Part shown: in pieces, positions 52,967-61,640 of the stretch
Layout: every line of letters begins with the position of its first letter
Numbering within the stretch: position 1 is the first letter of the stretch
The notes under the pieces: model-generated
Databases searched by the model: none
Seen by the model: only the letters and a program-made list of their open reading frames with translations
Told to the model about the DNA's origin: nothing
Position numbers and translations under genes: made by a program
Assembly: GCA_900116395.1 (NCBI GenBank)
Contig: FPAN01000003.1
Span: 186,001-250,000, forward strand
Direction: 5' to 3'
DNA length: 64,000 nt
DNA from: Lachnospiraceae bacterium XBD2001
GTDB taxonomy: Bacteria > Bacillota > Clostridia > Lachnospirales > Lachnospiraceae

Positions 52967-54389
52967 GAAAAAACACAAAAAGCGTCACAGTCGGAATCGG
53001 GAATTCTTGGTTGTTACCTATAGTTTTTTGGCTCTGTTTTTATGTTTGAGTGGCTACCTTTGCTATTTCATTGCCTATCAAAGTTCCGATTTTATAACCA
53101 GCTCCTATAACAAGCGTGCCTCTGCATTGTCTGCTACCACCATTCGCGGTGATATTTTGGCGGCGGACGGAACCGTGCTAGCTACCTCGTCTGTTGATGA
53201 GAATGAAGAGGAGACAAGAGAATATCCTACCGGGGAACTGTTTTCCCATGTGGTTGGTTATTATTACAATGGTCGTAGCGGATTGGAAAAGGATGCCAAT
53301 TATTTGCTGTTGGATTCCCATGAGGATTATCTGGAACAGTTTCAATATACCTTGCAGGGCAAGAAGGTACAGGGCGATTCCGTAGTCACTACCTTGGATA
53401 CCAACATGCAGCAAATCGCCTACAACGATATGGGCAATTACAATGCAGCGGTCATTGCCATGGATCCGGAAACCGGAGCAATCCTCTGTATGCTTTCCAA
53501 GCCGTTCTTTGATCCGAACACGTTGAAGGACCAATGGGAGGATGTGGTAGGAGATGCTTCTTCGTCCCGACTGATCAATCGTTGTACCCAGGGCTTATAT
53601 GCGCCGGGTTCTACCTTCAAGATTGTTACGGCCCTTGCCTATTTGCGACAGGGCGGAAGCTTGGACGATACCTTCTCCTGTAGCGGCAGTAAAGAAGTAA
53701 ACGGTTTAACCTTCCATTGTTATAACGGAACGGCCCATGGCTCCATGGATTTACGGAAGGCGTTTGCAAAGTCCTGTAACGTTACCTTCGGAACCATTGG
53801 TATGAATCTGGATTTGGATGATTATCATAAGACTGCAGAGGATTTGCTTTTTAACCAGGACTTACCGGTACAGATGAACGTATACAATACGTCTTCTTTT
53901 GATGTGGACCGTAATACCGCATCCGACTTGGTGTTCCAGACTGCATTTGGTCAGGGCCATACCCTGGTGACGCCGCTTCATATGTCTATGATTGTGTCCG
54001 CGATTGCCAATGACGGTGTTCTTATGAGGCCGTATTTGATTGACCATTCCCAGAATATGCAGGGAGTAGTGGTAAAAGAATTCCATCCGGAGAAGGCCAA
54101 AACCTTGATGACAACGGAAGAGGCTGCCCAGTTGCAGGAATTGATGCGTGGGGTTGTTACCAGCGGAACCGCAACGGCACTGAACAGTGATCTGTATGAG
54201 GCTTACGGTAAGACCGGTACCGCAGAATTTAATGCAGATAAGGAAGAAGCTCATTCCTGGTATGTTGGATATGCAACAAATGGAAGCAAGAAGTTGGCAA
54301 TTGCCGTTATTGTGGAAGAAGCGGATCGTAGCTCCAGTATGTCCATTCCGGTGGTCAAAGACATTTTTGACTACTATTTCTCGTATTGA
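52956..54389 (+). CDS. Class B penicillin-binding protein (PbpA-like)
   Basis: Transpeptidase partner of the adjacent SEDS protein. 477 residues, short for its class: a basic N-terminus (KKKHKKRHSRNR), one membrane helix (about 20-42), a reduced pedestal and the transpeptidase domain. SxxK is in YAPGSTFKIVTAL, SxN in KSCNVTFGTIG and KTG in YGKTGTAEFNADKE. No PASTA domains. The compact form resembles PbpA of the rodA-pbpA pair in Actinobacteria. Confidence 0.93.
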   Translation: MNDKKKHKKRHSRNREFLVVTYSFLALFLCLSGYLCYFIAYQSSDFITSSYNKRASALSATTIRGDILAADGTVLATSSVDENEEETREYPTGELFSHVVGYYYNGRSGLEKDANYLLLDSHEDYLEQFQYTLQGKKVQGDSVVTTLDTNMQQIAYNDMGNYNAAVIAMDPETGAILCMLSKPFFDPNTLKDQWEDVVGDASSSRLINRCTQGLYAPGSTFKIVTALAYLRQGGSLDDTFSCSGSKEVNGLTFHCYNGTAHGSMDLRKAFAKSCNVTFGTIGMNLDLDDYHKTAEDLLFNQDLPVQMNVYNTSSFDVDRNTASDLVFQTAFGQGHTLVTPLHMSMIVSAIANDGVLMRPYLIDHSQNMQGVVVKEFHPEKAKTLMTTEEAAQLQELMRGVVTSGTATALNSDLYEAYGKTGTAEFNADKEEAHSWYVGYATNGSKKLAIAVIVEEADRSSSMSIPVVKDIFDYYFSY

Positions 54390-54422
54390 TATAATGAATG
54401 GGAATTTGAGTTTGGGGGTTGT

Positions 54423-54746
54423 ATGAGTACATATCGATTTCTTCCCAATTTATACATCGGTGGTAACCTTCGGGAAATCACTAAGAAAAAATGGTTTATT
54501 TCTCATGGACTTCCCGTGTCCCATTGTTATGCCATTGTGTTATCCCATCGTGAGGATACGGCTTTGGAGATTATGACCATTGATGAACTGCATAAGAAGT
54601 TCCGCAAGATGGATCATTACGATGTCATCGGCTTATCTACGTCCAGACATGGGGCATTTACCCTGTTGACACAAGTCTATACCGATGTGTTTGCCAATAC
54701 CGGAACTTACCGGGTGAAGCAGTATATGCTCGGGCAGATGGAATAG
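54423..54746 (+). CDS. Conserved small protein of unknown function
   Basis: 107 residues, not recognised. No membrane segment or signal. Fairly basic, with several His and Tyr and an aromatic N-terminus (TYRFLPNLYIGGNL). A predicted alpha/beta mix; no catalytic motif visible. It lies 33 nt after the pbp gene and 9 nt before the DUF2953-like gene, and probably belongs to their transcript. The Shine-Dalgarno is weak (TTGGGGGTTGT). Confidence 0.75.
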   Translation: MSTYRFLPNLYIGGNLREITKKKWFISHGLPVSHCYAIVLSHREDTALEIMTIDELHKKFRKMDHYDVIGLSTSRHGAFTLLTQVYTDVFANTGTYRVKQYMLGQME

Positions 54747-54755
54747 GAGTTTGAC

Positions 54756-55571
54756 ATGAAGATATTACTACTGATTGGCAAAGTCCTAGGTTTCGGATTT
54801 CTTGGCATTCTAGGCCTTCTGCTACTGATTCTATTCCTTGTGTTGTTCCTTCCGATTTGTTATGACATCGAAGGGATATACGAAGAGAAGAAAGCCCTGC
54901 GGGTTCGTCTGTACGATGCCTTTCGTATATTTTCATTTTCCCTGGTACAAGAGGGGGCAGATGGAAGCAGTGATCTTCGGGTGCTCTGGATGCATTTCAT
55001 GCAGGACGAAGCGGAAGATGAGGACGTAGAAGAAGTAGAAGATGATGAGGTCGTAGACGAAGAAGAATCGGAAGAAAATAGCTGCTTCGAGGAAGAAGCA
55101 ACCCAACCTTCGAAGCCGGAAGAGCCGAAGCCTAAGAAGCCGTCGAAGCCTAAGAAAAAGAAAGAAAAAGCAACATCTGAGCCTAAAGAACAGAAGGATG
55201 ATTTGCTTGATAAGATACGAAGACTGTTAGAGGATGAGGAAGCCAAGGCAGGAATTACCGTTTTGCTTCATGAACTGGCAAAGTTCCTTCGCCGTTTGGC
55301 GCCGAAGCGGTATCGCTTCCGGGGAGAATTCTATACCGGAGATCCGGCAACCACCGGACAGATTACCGGTTTTTTGGCAACAATCCCTTGGTTACAACCA
55401 AGGAAGGGCAACTATTTGCTTCCGGATTTTTCCCGGGAAGAATTCTATTTATACGGACGTATGGGAATTGCTGGATCGATACAATTGGTTTGTGTTGTGG
55501 GCATGGCTCTACGTATCTTTTTTAACCGAAATGTACGTAAGCTCTACGCTTATTTCAAGGAGAATGACTAG
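54756..55571 (+). CDS. DUF2953-like membrane protein (YtfI type)
   Basis: 271 residues. An N-terminal membrane helix (about 4-30, Leu/Gly-rich) is followed by a short domain. Next comes a strongly charged linker, first acidic (Asp/Glu-rich, about 85-115) then a Lys/Pro-rich stretch (about 120-145). The C-terminal domain has KRYRFRGEFYTGDPATTGQI and a hydrophobic segment near the end (about 235-255). The TGDPATTG text fits DUF2953, whose member YtfI is encoded next to YtfJ in Bacillus. Function unknown; gerW follows 14 nt later. Confidence 0.8.
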   Translation: MKILLLIGKVLGFGFLGILGLLLLILFLVLFLPICYDIEGIYEEKKALRVRLYDAFRIFSFSLVQEGADGSSDLRVLWMHFMQDEAEDEDVEEVEDDEVVDEEESEENSCFEEEATQPSKPEEPKPKKPSKPKKKKEKATSEPKEQKDDLLDKIRRLLEDEEAKAGITVLLHELAKFLRRLAPKRYRFRGEFYTGDPATTGQITGFLATIPWLQPRKGNYLLPDFSREEFYLYGRMGIAGSIQLVCVVGMALRIFFNRNVRKLYAYFKEND

Positions 55572-55585
55572 GAGGACATGAGATT

Positions 55586-56005
55586 ATGGCAAAAGATTTA
55601 GAGGGTTTTCAGAGTACCATTTCATCTTTGTTTCAGGGAATGGACAGTTTCCTGTCTACGAAAACCGTGGTAGGTGAGGCAATTCAATATGGAGACACCA
55701 CCATTGTACCGTTGGTAGACGTATCCTTTGGCGTAGGAGCCGGTGCGTTCTATAATGATAAGCACAACAACGGAGGCGGCGGCATGGGTGGTAAAATGAC
55801 CCCATCTGCAGTCCTTGTAATTAAGAACGGCAATGTCCGTCTGATTAATATTTCTTCCCATAGCGGTATGGAGAAGCTTCTGGATATGGTTCCGGATTTT
55901 GTAGACGGATTCTTGCATAAGGATGATAAGGAAGAGGACGCCCGTAGTAAAGCTGCGGAATGCGTAGAAGAGACCATCATCGACGAAACGGATTTTGAAG
56001 ATTAG
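55586..56005 (+). CDS. GerW/YtfJ family sporulation protein
   Basis: 139 residues of the YtfJ/GerW family, which in Bacillus is made in the forespore and needed for normal germination. VPLVDVSFGVGAGAF, a Gly-rich loop (NNGGGGMGGKM) and TPSAVLVIKNGNVRLI are the family core; the C-terminus is acidic. Good Shine-Dalgarno AGGAGGA. Pairing with the DUF2953-like gene repeats the ytfI-ytfJ order. Suggests that the organism, or its ancestors, sporulate. Confidence 0.9.
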   Translation: MAKDLEGFQSTISSLFQGMDSFLSTKTVVGEAIQYGDTTIVPLVDVSFGVGAGAFYNDKHNNGGGGMGGKMTPSAVLVIKNGNVRLINISSHSGMEKLLDMVPDFVDGFLHKDDKEEDARSKAAECVEETIIDETDFED

Positions 56006-56012
56006 AAGAAGA

Positions 56013-56052
56013 ACCCCGACGAAAGCGAAGAGCAGATGTCGGGGTGATTTTT
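56013..56052 (+). terminator. gerW terminator
   Basis: ACCCCGAC (56013-56020) / GTCGGGGT (56038-56045), 17-nt loop, followed by GATTTTT. Confidence 0.8.
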
Positions 56053-56054
56053 GA

Positions 56055-56086
56055 TAAAAAAATAGCTTCCGAAGAATCGGAAGCTA
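56055..56086 (-). terminator. rpmB terminator
   Basis: TAGCTTCCGA / TCGGAAGCTA (56063-56086), loop AGAA, with an A-run at 56055-56062 that reads as a U-tract on the minus strand. Confidence 0.9.
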
Positions 56087-56100
56087 CAGTGGAAACTCTA

Positions 56101-56286
56101 TTACGCTCTCTCTACTGCACCAGAACGCAAACAGGAAGTGCAAACATATAATCTCTTAGGAGTTCCGTTAACCTTACATTTAACAGACTTAACGTTGGAC
56201 TTCCACATTTTGTTTGAACGTCTATGTGAATGGCTCACATTGTTTCCGAAATGAGCGCCTTTACCGCAAATTGCACATTTTGCCAT
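56101..56286 (-). CDS. rpmB: 50S ribosomal protein L28
   Basis: 61 residues of the zinc-binding (C+) L28 type: two CxxC pairs, AKCAICGKG and YVCTSCLRSG. Also VSHSHRRSNKMW, the conserved basic centre. Shine-Dalgarno AAGGAGGTG on the minus strand. rpmB opposed to yloU-yloV-recG is common in Firmicutes; here the chemoreceptor pair separates them. Confidence 0.98.
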   Translation of the reverse strand: MAKCAICGKGAHFGNNVSHSHRRSNKMWKSNVKSVKCKVNGTPKRLYVCTSCLRSGAVERA

Positions 56287-56337
56287 GATAGCACCTCCTT
56301 AACAATTCATTTTCGGCCGTTGCAACGCAACAAAAGT

Positions 56338-56366
56338 ATATTAACAAAGGATATATAAAAAAGCAA
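56338..56366 (-). promoter_or_regulatory. Predicted rpmB promoter
   Basis: Minus strand TTGCTT (56361-56366), 17-nt spacer, TAATAT (56338-56343); about 50 nt of leader before the ATG. Confidence 0.7.
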
Positions 56367-56455
56367 GTTCTTTTTCCATAATTTTTTAAAAAGTTTTTCA
56401 CCTGAAAATTCGGAAAGTATCGGCAGGAATTAAGATGTTCATTTCGCATTTTCTG

Positions 56456-56464
56456 TGTTATAAT
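56456..56464 (+). promoter_or_regulatory. Extended -10 promoter of the chemoreceptor operon
   Basis: TGT-TATAAT with TATAAT at 56459-56464; weak -35 TGTTCA at 17 nt. I see no sigma-D (TAAA-N15-GCCGATAA) promoter. Confidence 0.55.
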
Positions 56465-56492
56465 TGTATACAATTAAATAAGGAGGCGACTT

Positions 56493-58478
56493 ATGAAAAA
56501 AACGTCAAAAAGCCGCACGACCATTCGTGCAAAATTCTTATTGTCTATTCTTCCGATTCTTGCTGTAACCATCATCCTGTTGGTTGCGATTTCCGCGCAA
56601 TTATCGAAAGTCTATTTGGAAGATATGTCCATCGCTCAGTTGGATTCATCCATTACCAACCAGAGTGATAACATCGAGTCTTGGTTGAACAAGAACTTAG
56701 AGTTCTTCGGTACGGTGAAACATACCATCGAGACGACGAATCCGGACGAAGCTCAATTACAGACCATCATCAATTCCACCTATGGATATAACAAATACGC
56801 TCCGAACGGTCTTTATATTGCTTCTACCAACGGAAGCTTCGTGAAGGCTGCCGGTTCTGACCAGAAGGTATCCAATGTTACCGGTGAGCAGTGGTTTGCC
56901 CAGGGACTTACCAGAGTGAACATGGATTACGGTACTGCATATCAGAATGAGAACGGAGAGTATGTTGTTTCCGCTTCCGGTATTTTACAAATCGAAGGAG
57001 ATGATACCAAGGTGATCTCCGCCGATGTGGATTTGAATCAGATTAGTATTATCGTAAATTCCGGTGTCAAAATGGACGGCGCCAAGGCGTTTTTGGTGGA
57101 CCGTTATGACGGAACCATTCTTGCACATCCAAATGCTTCTTACGTATCTACGAACTTAGATGCACAGACCGGAAGCTTTATGACAGGTGTCGCAGAGCAT
57201 GTTAAGAACCGTGATTACGATTCCGTAACCATCGGCAAGTATTATGTAGATTTTGCTGAGATTACCGGTAGTGACTGGCTGCTGATTTCCTATGTGCCGA
57301 AGGATTTGATTCTTTCCAATATCCGTAAGCTGACCTTCATTCTGATTGCCGTTGGCGTAGCAGCATTGTTATTGGTAGGTGTCATTATTTGGTTGATGGC
57401 ATCCAGATTATTTAAACCGTTGGCAGAGATTACCGAAGATATTACCCGTATGGCTTCCGGTGATTTCACGATTGATGTGGAAGCCGCAAGCAACGATGAA
57501 ATCGGCTTGATGGCAGATAAGATGAAAGATTTTATCGGCAGCATGCGTCATATGATTTCTTCCATTAATGAAGAATCCGCGAAGTTAAAAGATGAGTCCG
57601 AGAGCTCCAACCGTGTATCTGAGAGCATGTTTAATGCATCCCAGTCCCAGGCGGAAGCAATGCAGGGCTTGAACAATACCGTGGATCAGTTGGCGGTTGC
57701 GGTTAACGAGATTGCAGAGAATGCAACTACCCTGGCTATGGTTGTTACCGATACCAAGGATAACTCCGACCAGGCCAATGCCAGCATGAAAGAAACCGTT
57801 CAGATTTCCAAGAAGGGCCGTGATGATATGGAACATCTTGGAACTGCAATGAACGAGATTAAGAGTGCCAACCAGGAATTGGTTGTTTCCATCGGTAAGG
57901 TGGGTCAGGCATCCGAAGAAATCACCAAGATTGTCGGCATGATTGCAGAAATCGCTGACGAGACCAACCTGTTGTCCTTGAATGCATCCATTGAGGCTGC
58001 ACGTGCCGGAGAAGCCGGAAGAGGATTTGCAGTTGTTGCTACCGAGATCGGTAATCTGGCTCAGAATTCTTCCGCCAGTGCAGAGACCATTGCAAAATTA
58101 ATTCAGCAGGTACGTGATTTGATTGAGGACGTTGTAAAACAGGCGAACTCTTCCGCAGAACGTATCGAAGAGAACAGTGAATTGATTCACGCCGCAGTAG
58201 AAACCTTTGATCATATTTACACCAACATTCAGACTTCCAACGATCAGTTAGAAGCAGTGGTTGCCAATATCCAGAAGGTTTCCGATGTTGCAACCAATGT
58301 AGCTGCTATCTCCGAAGAGCAGGCGGCCAGCACCGATGAAATTCTTGAAACATCCAAGAATATGGTGGAACATGCACAGAACATTACATCCAACAGTCAG
58401 GATGTTGCCGCTAATTCCAATGAATTGGCCGGAACCTCTCAGACCTTGGCAGACCATGTGGCACAGTTCCGTATTTAG
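56493..58478 (+). CDS. Methyl-accepting chemotaxis protein with Cache-type sensor
   Basis: Transmembrane chemoreceptor that controls CheA. 661 residues: TM1 about 15-35, an extracytoplasmic dCache-like sensor (about 36-275; [17 protein letters not shown] and [14 protein letters not shown]), TM2 about 280-302, HAMP about 303-358, and a signalling domain whose hairpin tip is [20 protein letters not shown] near 500. Ends HVAQFRI, no CheR-tethering pentapeptide. Shine-Dalgarno AAGGAGG. A binding lipoprotein follows 11 nt later, likely a functional partner. Confidence 0.95.
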   Translation: MKKTSKSRTTIRAKFLLSILPILAVTIILLVAISAQLSKVYLEDMSIAQLDSSITNQSDNIESWLNKNLEFFGTVKHTIETTNPDEAQLQTIINSTYGYNKYAPNGLYIASTNGSFVKAAGSDQKVSNVTGEQWFAQGLTRVNMDYGTAYQNENGEYVVSASGILQIEGDDTKVISADVDLNQISIIVNSGVKMDGAKAFLVDRYDGTILAHPNASYVSTNLDAQTGSFMTGVAEHVKNRDYDSVTIGKYYVDFAEITGSDWLLISYVPKDLILSNIRKLTFILIAVGVAALLLVGVIIWLMASRLFKPLAEITEDITRMASGDFTIDVEAASNDEIGLMADKMKDFIGSMRHMISSINEESAKLKDESESSNRVSESMFNASQSQAEAMQGLNNTVDQLAVAVNEIAENATTLAMVVTDTKDNSDQANASMKETVQISKKGRDDMEHLGTAMNEIKSANQELVVSIGKVGQASEEITKIVGMIAEIADETNLLSLNASIEAARAGEAGRGFAVVATEIGNLAQNSSASAETIAKLIQQVRDLIEDVVKQANSSAERIEENSELIHAAVETFDHIYTNIQTSNDQLEAVVANIQKVSDVATNVAAISEEQAASTDEILETSKNMVEHAQNITSNSQDVAANSNELAGTSQTLADHVAQFRI

Positions 58479-58489
58479 GAGGATGAATC

Positions 58490-59470
58490 ATGAAAAAGAA
58501 TATGTTACGTAGAATTATTTCCGCACTTAGTTGTGTTGTATTAATCGGTTCCTTATTTACCGGATGCGGATCCAGTGAAGCTTCCGGAGCGAAGGGAGGT
58601 AAAATCCTTTTTGTTGAAACAGATGACGATGATACCTTCCGTGCTTCCTTATCAGAGGCAATTATGGCTTCCGCCTCTACCTATGGCGTTACCATCGATG
58701 AAGTATTGACCGGTGATTCCGTTGCCAAGCAGGTAGAAGAAGTACAGAATGCGGCTTCTAAGGGTTATACCGGTATTATTTGCCGTTTGGCGGATGTGGC
58801 AACCGCATTGCAGATTGAAGACGCCAGCAGTCTTCCGATTGTTTTTGTAAACAACCAGCCGGAGGACAATCGTCTGAAGGATTCCAAGTATGTGTATGTA
58901 GGCTCTCCTGAGGCAGATGCAGGTACTTATGAGGCAGAGTTTGTTTGGAATAAGTTAGGTAAGCCATCCTCTGTAAATCTTGTGATTATGCGTGGCGAGA
59001 AGGGCCATTCCGCAACAGAAGGCCGTACCAATGCTGCGAGAGATTACTTCAAGGATCAGGGCGTTGCCGTAAATATTGTTTTCTCTGATTATGCCAACTG
59101 GTCTACGGACAATGCTTTTAATTACATGGGCATTATCGATAAGCAGCATGCATCTTATGATGCGGTGATCTGCAACAACGATTCCATGGCCCTTGGAGTT
59201 GTGGACTATTTGGATAAGCACGGCAAGTCCGATATTCCGGTAACCGGTGTGGATGCCACGGCAGACGGTTGTGCATCCATCGCAGCCGGCGGAATGGATT
59301 TTACCGTTTTACAGAGTGCAAAGGGACAGGGTGAGCGTGCCGTAGAAGCGATTTCCATTATGGCAAACGGTGGTTCCATTTCCTCTGTGGAAGGCGTTAC
59401 GGAGAATGGTAAGTATGTTTGGGTACCATTCGAAAAAGTAGACGCTTCCAATGTATCTTCCTATCAGTAA
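58490..59470 (+). CDS. Sugar-type substrate-binding lipoprotein (Peripla_BP_4 family)
   Basis: Extracytoplasmic binding protein of the ribose/galactose class, 326 residues. The lipoprotein signal ends LFTGCGSSEA (lipid-modified Cys about 26). Type I fold text: KQVEEVQNAASKGYTGIIC, VICNNDSMALGVVDYLDKHG and VTGVDATADGCASI. No ABC permease or ATPase gene is nearby, so uptake is unlikely at this locus; the ligand cannot be deduced. Co-transcribed with the MCP. Confidence 0.93.
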   Translation: MKKNMLRRIISALSCVVLIGSLFTGCGSSEASGAKGGKILFVETDDDDTFRASLSEAIMASASTYGVTIDEVLTGDSVAKQVEEVQNAASKGYTGIICRLADVATALQIEDASSLPIVFVNNQPEDNRLKDSKYVYVGSPEADAGTYEAEFVWNKLGKPSSVNLVIMRGEKGHSATEGRTNAARDYFKDQGVAVNIVFSDYANWSTDNAFNYMGIIDKQHASYDAVICNNDSMALGVVDYLDKHGKSDIPVTGVDATADGCASIAAGGMDFTVLQSAKGQGERAVEAISIMANGGSISSVEGVTENGKYVWVPFEKVDASNVSSYQ

Positions 59471-59481
59471 AACCGACACGA

Positions 59482-59509
59482 TTGTTTTTTTGAAAAAAAT
59501 GATTATAAT
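59482..59509 (+). promoter_or_regulatory. Predicted promoter of yloU-yloV
   Basis: TTGTTT (59482-59487), 16-nt spacer, TATAAT (59504-59509), about 50 nt before the ATG at 59561. Confidence 0.65.
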
Positions 59510-59560
59510 GTTAATGTGGTTTGTCTATGGACAGGCAAAATCTTATTGGAGGTTTTAATT

Positions 59561-59926
59561 ATGCACGGTAAAGGTCAAATGGAAACAGAGTTGGGCAAGA
59601 TTATCGTTGACACAGATGTAATTGCAACCTATGCTGGTGCAGTTGCAGTAGAGTGCTTCGGTATTGTAGGTATGGCTGCCGTTAATATGAAGGATGGTCT
59701 GGTAAAGCTTTTGAAGAAGGACTATTTAAGCCATGGTATTGATGTGAATGTTGCGGAAGATAATTCTATTTCCCTGGATTTTCATGTCATTGTATCTTAT
59801 GGTGTCAGCATTGCTACCGTAACCGATAATTTAAAAGAAACCGTCAAGTACAAGGTAGAAGAATTTACCGGTATGAAGGTTGAGAATATTAACATTTACA
59901 TCGAAGGCATTCGTGTAATTGATTAG
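59561..59926 (+). CDS. Asp23/Gls24 family protein (YloU-like)
   Basis: Small Asp23/Gls24-domain protein of 121 residues. The ATG at 59561 follows GGAGG; a longer frame from 59516 is rejected because it starts upstream of that site. Features: IIVDTDVIATYAGAVAVECF, VVGMAAV-like GIVGMAAVNMKDG, and LDFHVIVSYGVSIATVTDN. Biochemical role not established; members associate with the envelope or fatty-acid kinase system. Conserved partner of the next gene. Confidence 0.9.
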   Translation: MHGKGQMETELGKIIVDTDVIATYAGAVAVECFGIVGMAAVNMKDGLVKLLKKDYLSHGIDVNVAEDNSISLDFHVIVSYGVSIATVTDNLKETVKYKVEEFTGMKVENINIYIEGIRVID

Positions 59927-59939
59927 GAGGATTTTGTAA

Positions 59940-61586
59940 GTGGAAATCACAACATTAAATGCGTCTCAAGTTTCCAAGATGTTTTTGGCTGGCGCAAAAA
60001 AGCTTGAGGCAAATAAAGACTTGATCAACGAGCTCAATGTCTTCCCTGTTCCGGACGGTGATACCGGAACCAATATGACCATGACAATTATGTCTGCGGC
60101 TAGAGAAGTCAGCACCCTAGAGACCATGGATATGAAGTCTGTATCTAAGGCAATTTCTTCCGGTTCCCTTCGTGGAGCCAGAGGTAACTCCGGTGTTATC
60201 CTTTCTCAGTTGTTCCGTGGATTTACCAAGGTCATCAAGAAAGAAGAAGAATTAACCGTAGATATTCTTTGTGAAGCATGTCAGAAGAGTGTGGAGACTG
60301 CATATCGTGCAGTTATGAAGCCGAAGGAAGGTACAATCCTTACCGTTGCCCGCGCTGCTGCAGACCGTGCTTTGGAAGTGGTTGATACAACCGATGATAT
60401 TTTAGTATTTACGGAAGAGATTTTAAAAGCTGCTGATGAAATGCTTCAGAAGACTCCGGATTTACTTCCGGTATTGAAGCAGGCCGGTGTTGTTGATTCC
60501 GGCGGACAGGGCCTTGTTGAGGTATTGTCCGGCGCTTATGATTTCCTGTCCGGTAAAGAAGTAGATCTTACCATTGACGGATCTGAGTCTTCCGAGGCAG
60601 AAGAGAAGGAAGAGGAATTCTTCGAATTCTTATATTCTTTGCATTTAACTTTGGAAGCAACCAACAGCTTCCAGAATCAGGACGAGAACGAGATTCGCGT
60701 CTACTTAGAAGCAATCGCTAACGATATGAAGATTACGACCGCAGGCAACCGTATGGAAGTAGAGATGCTGACCAACGAGCCGGGTCGTGTCATCAATAAG
60801 GCGTTGAAGTACGGTTCCATTCATTCCGTAGTTCTTACCAACTTACGTGATGACAAGGCTTCCGATGATTCACCTGCTTTGAAGACTTTAGCAAAGGCAG
60901 AAGAGAAGAAGGCAGCTGAGCCTCCGAAGGAAATGGGATTTGTTGCTGTTTCTATCGGCGACGGAATGAATCAGATTTTCCGTGATTTGGGTGCTGATTA
61001 CATCATCGAAGGTGGTCAGACCATGAACCCAAGTACCGAGGATATCCTGAAGGCAATCGATCAGGTAAATGCCAAGACCGTATTTGTTCTTCCGAACAAT
61101 AAGAACATTGTATTGGCTGCGAACCAGGCACGTGATATTTGCGAAGACAAGAATATTGTTGTACTTCCAACCAAGACCTTGCCGCAGGGTATTACCGCTT
61201 TGATTAACTTCGTTCCGGATGCTTCCGTAGAGGAGAATACCGAGTCCATGACAAGTGAGCTTGCCAATGTGAAGTCCGGTGAAATCACTTATGCGGTTCG
61301 TGATACCATTATTGATGATAAGACCATCAAAGAAGGCGACTACATGGGTATCGGTGATGCCGGTATTGTTGCCGTTCATCCGGATCTTACCGAGGTTATG
61401 CTTGAAACCTTGCATATCCTTTGTGATGAGGATTCTTCTTTGATTAGCTTATATACCGGTTCTGACGTAACAGAGTCTGATGCCGAAGCAATGGTTGCTA
61501 AGGTAACTGAAGCATTCCCGAACGTTGAAGTAGAACTTCAGCAGGGCGGACAGCCGGTATACTTCTATGTATTATCTGTAGAGTAA
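59940..61586 (+). CDS. DAK2/DegV-like fatty-acid kinase FakA-type protein (YloV)
   Basis: 548 residues from a GTG 9 nt after AGGAGG. The N-terminal DAK2/DhaL kinase domain has NVFPVPDGDTGTNMTMTIM (Asp residues that bind ATP-Mg) and SLRGARGNSGVILSQLFRG, with GVVDSGGQGLVEVLSG. A middle domain follows and the C-terminal part is DegV-like. In other Firmicutes the orthologue phosphorylates fatty acids bound to FakB; no fakB is in this window. It follows yloU by 13 nt and precedes recG. Confidence 0.92.
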   Translation: MEITTLNASQVSKMFLAGAKKLEANKDLINELNVFPVPDGDTGTNMTMTIMSAAREVSTLETMDMKSVSKAISSGSLRGARGNSGVILSQLFRGFTKVIKKEEELTVDILCEACQKSVETAYRAVMKPKEGTILTVARAAADRALEVVDTTDDILVFTEEILKAADEMLQKTPDLLPVLKQAGVVDSGGQGLVEVLSGAYDFLSGKEVDLTIDGSESSEAEEKEEEFFEFLYSLHLTLEATNSFQNQDENEIRVYLEAIANDMKITTAGNRMEVEMLTNEPGRVINKALKYGSIHSVVLTNLRDDKASDDSPALKTLAKAEEKKAAEPPKEMGFVAVSIGDGMNQIFRDLGADYIIEGGQTMNPSTEDILKAIDQVNAKTVFVLPNNKNIVLAANQARDICEDKNIVVLPTKTLPQGITALINFVPDASVEENTESMTSELANVKSGEITYAVRDTIIDDKTIKEGDYMGIGDAGIVAVHPDLTEVMLETLHILCDEDSSLISLYTGSDVTESDAEAMVAKVTEAFPNVEVELQQGGQPVYFYVLSVE

Positions 61587-61590
61587 AACC

Positions 61591-61629
61591 AATCCTGCGT
61601 TCTTTTCTTGGAACGCAGGATTTTTTTTT
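61591..61629 (+). terminator. yloV terminator
   Basis: Perfect 12-bp stem AATCCTGCGTTC (61591-61602) / GAACGCAGGATT (61611-61622), followed by a T run to 61629. The recG ATG is only 11 nt further on. Confidence 0.93.
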
Positions 61630-61640
61630 AGGAAAAACCC

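Noticed and set aside
56435..56492. Sigma-D (flagellar) promoter for the MCP
   Set aside because: TAAG and CG-containing words occur but not the TAAA-N15-GCCGATAA arrangement; an extended -10 sigma-A promoter fits better.
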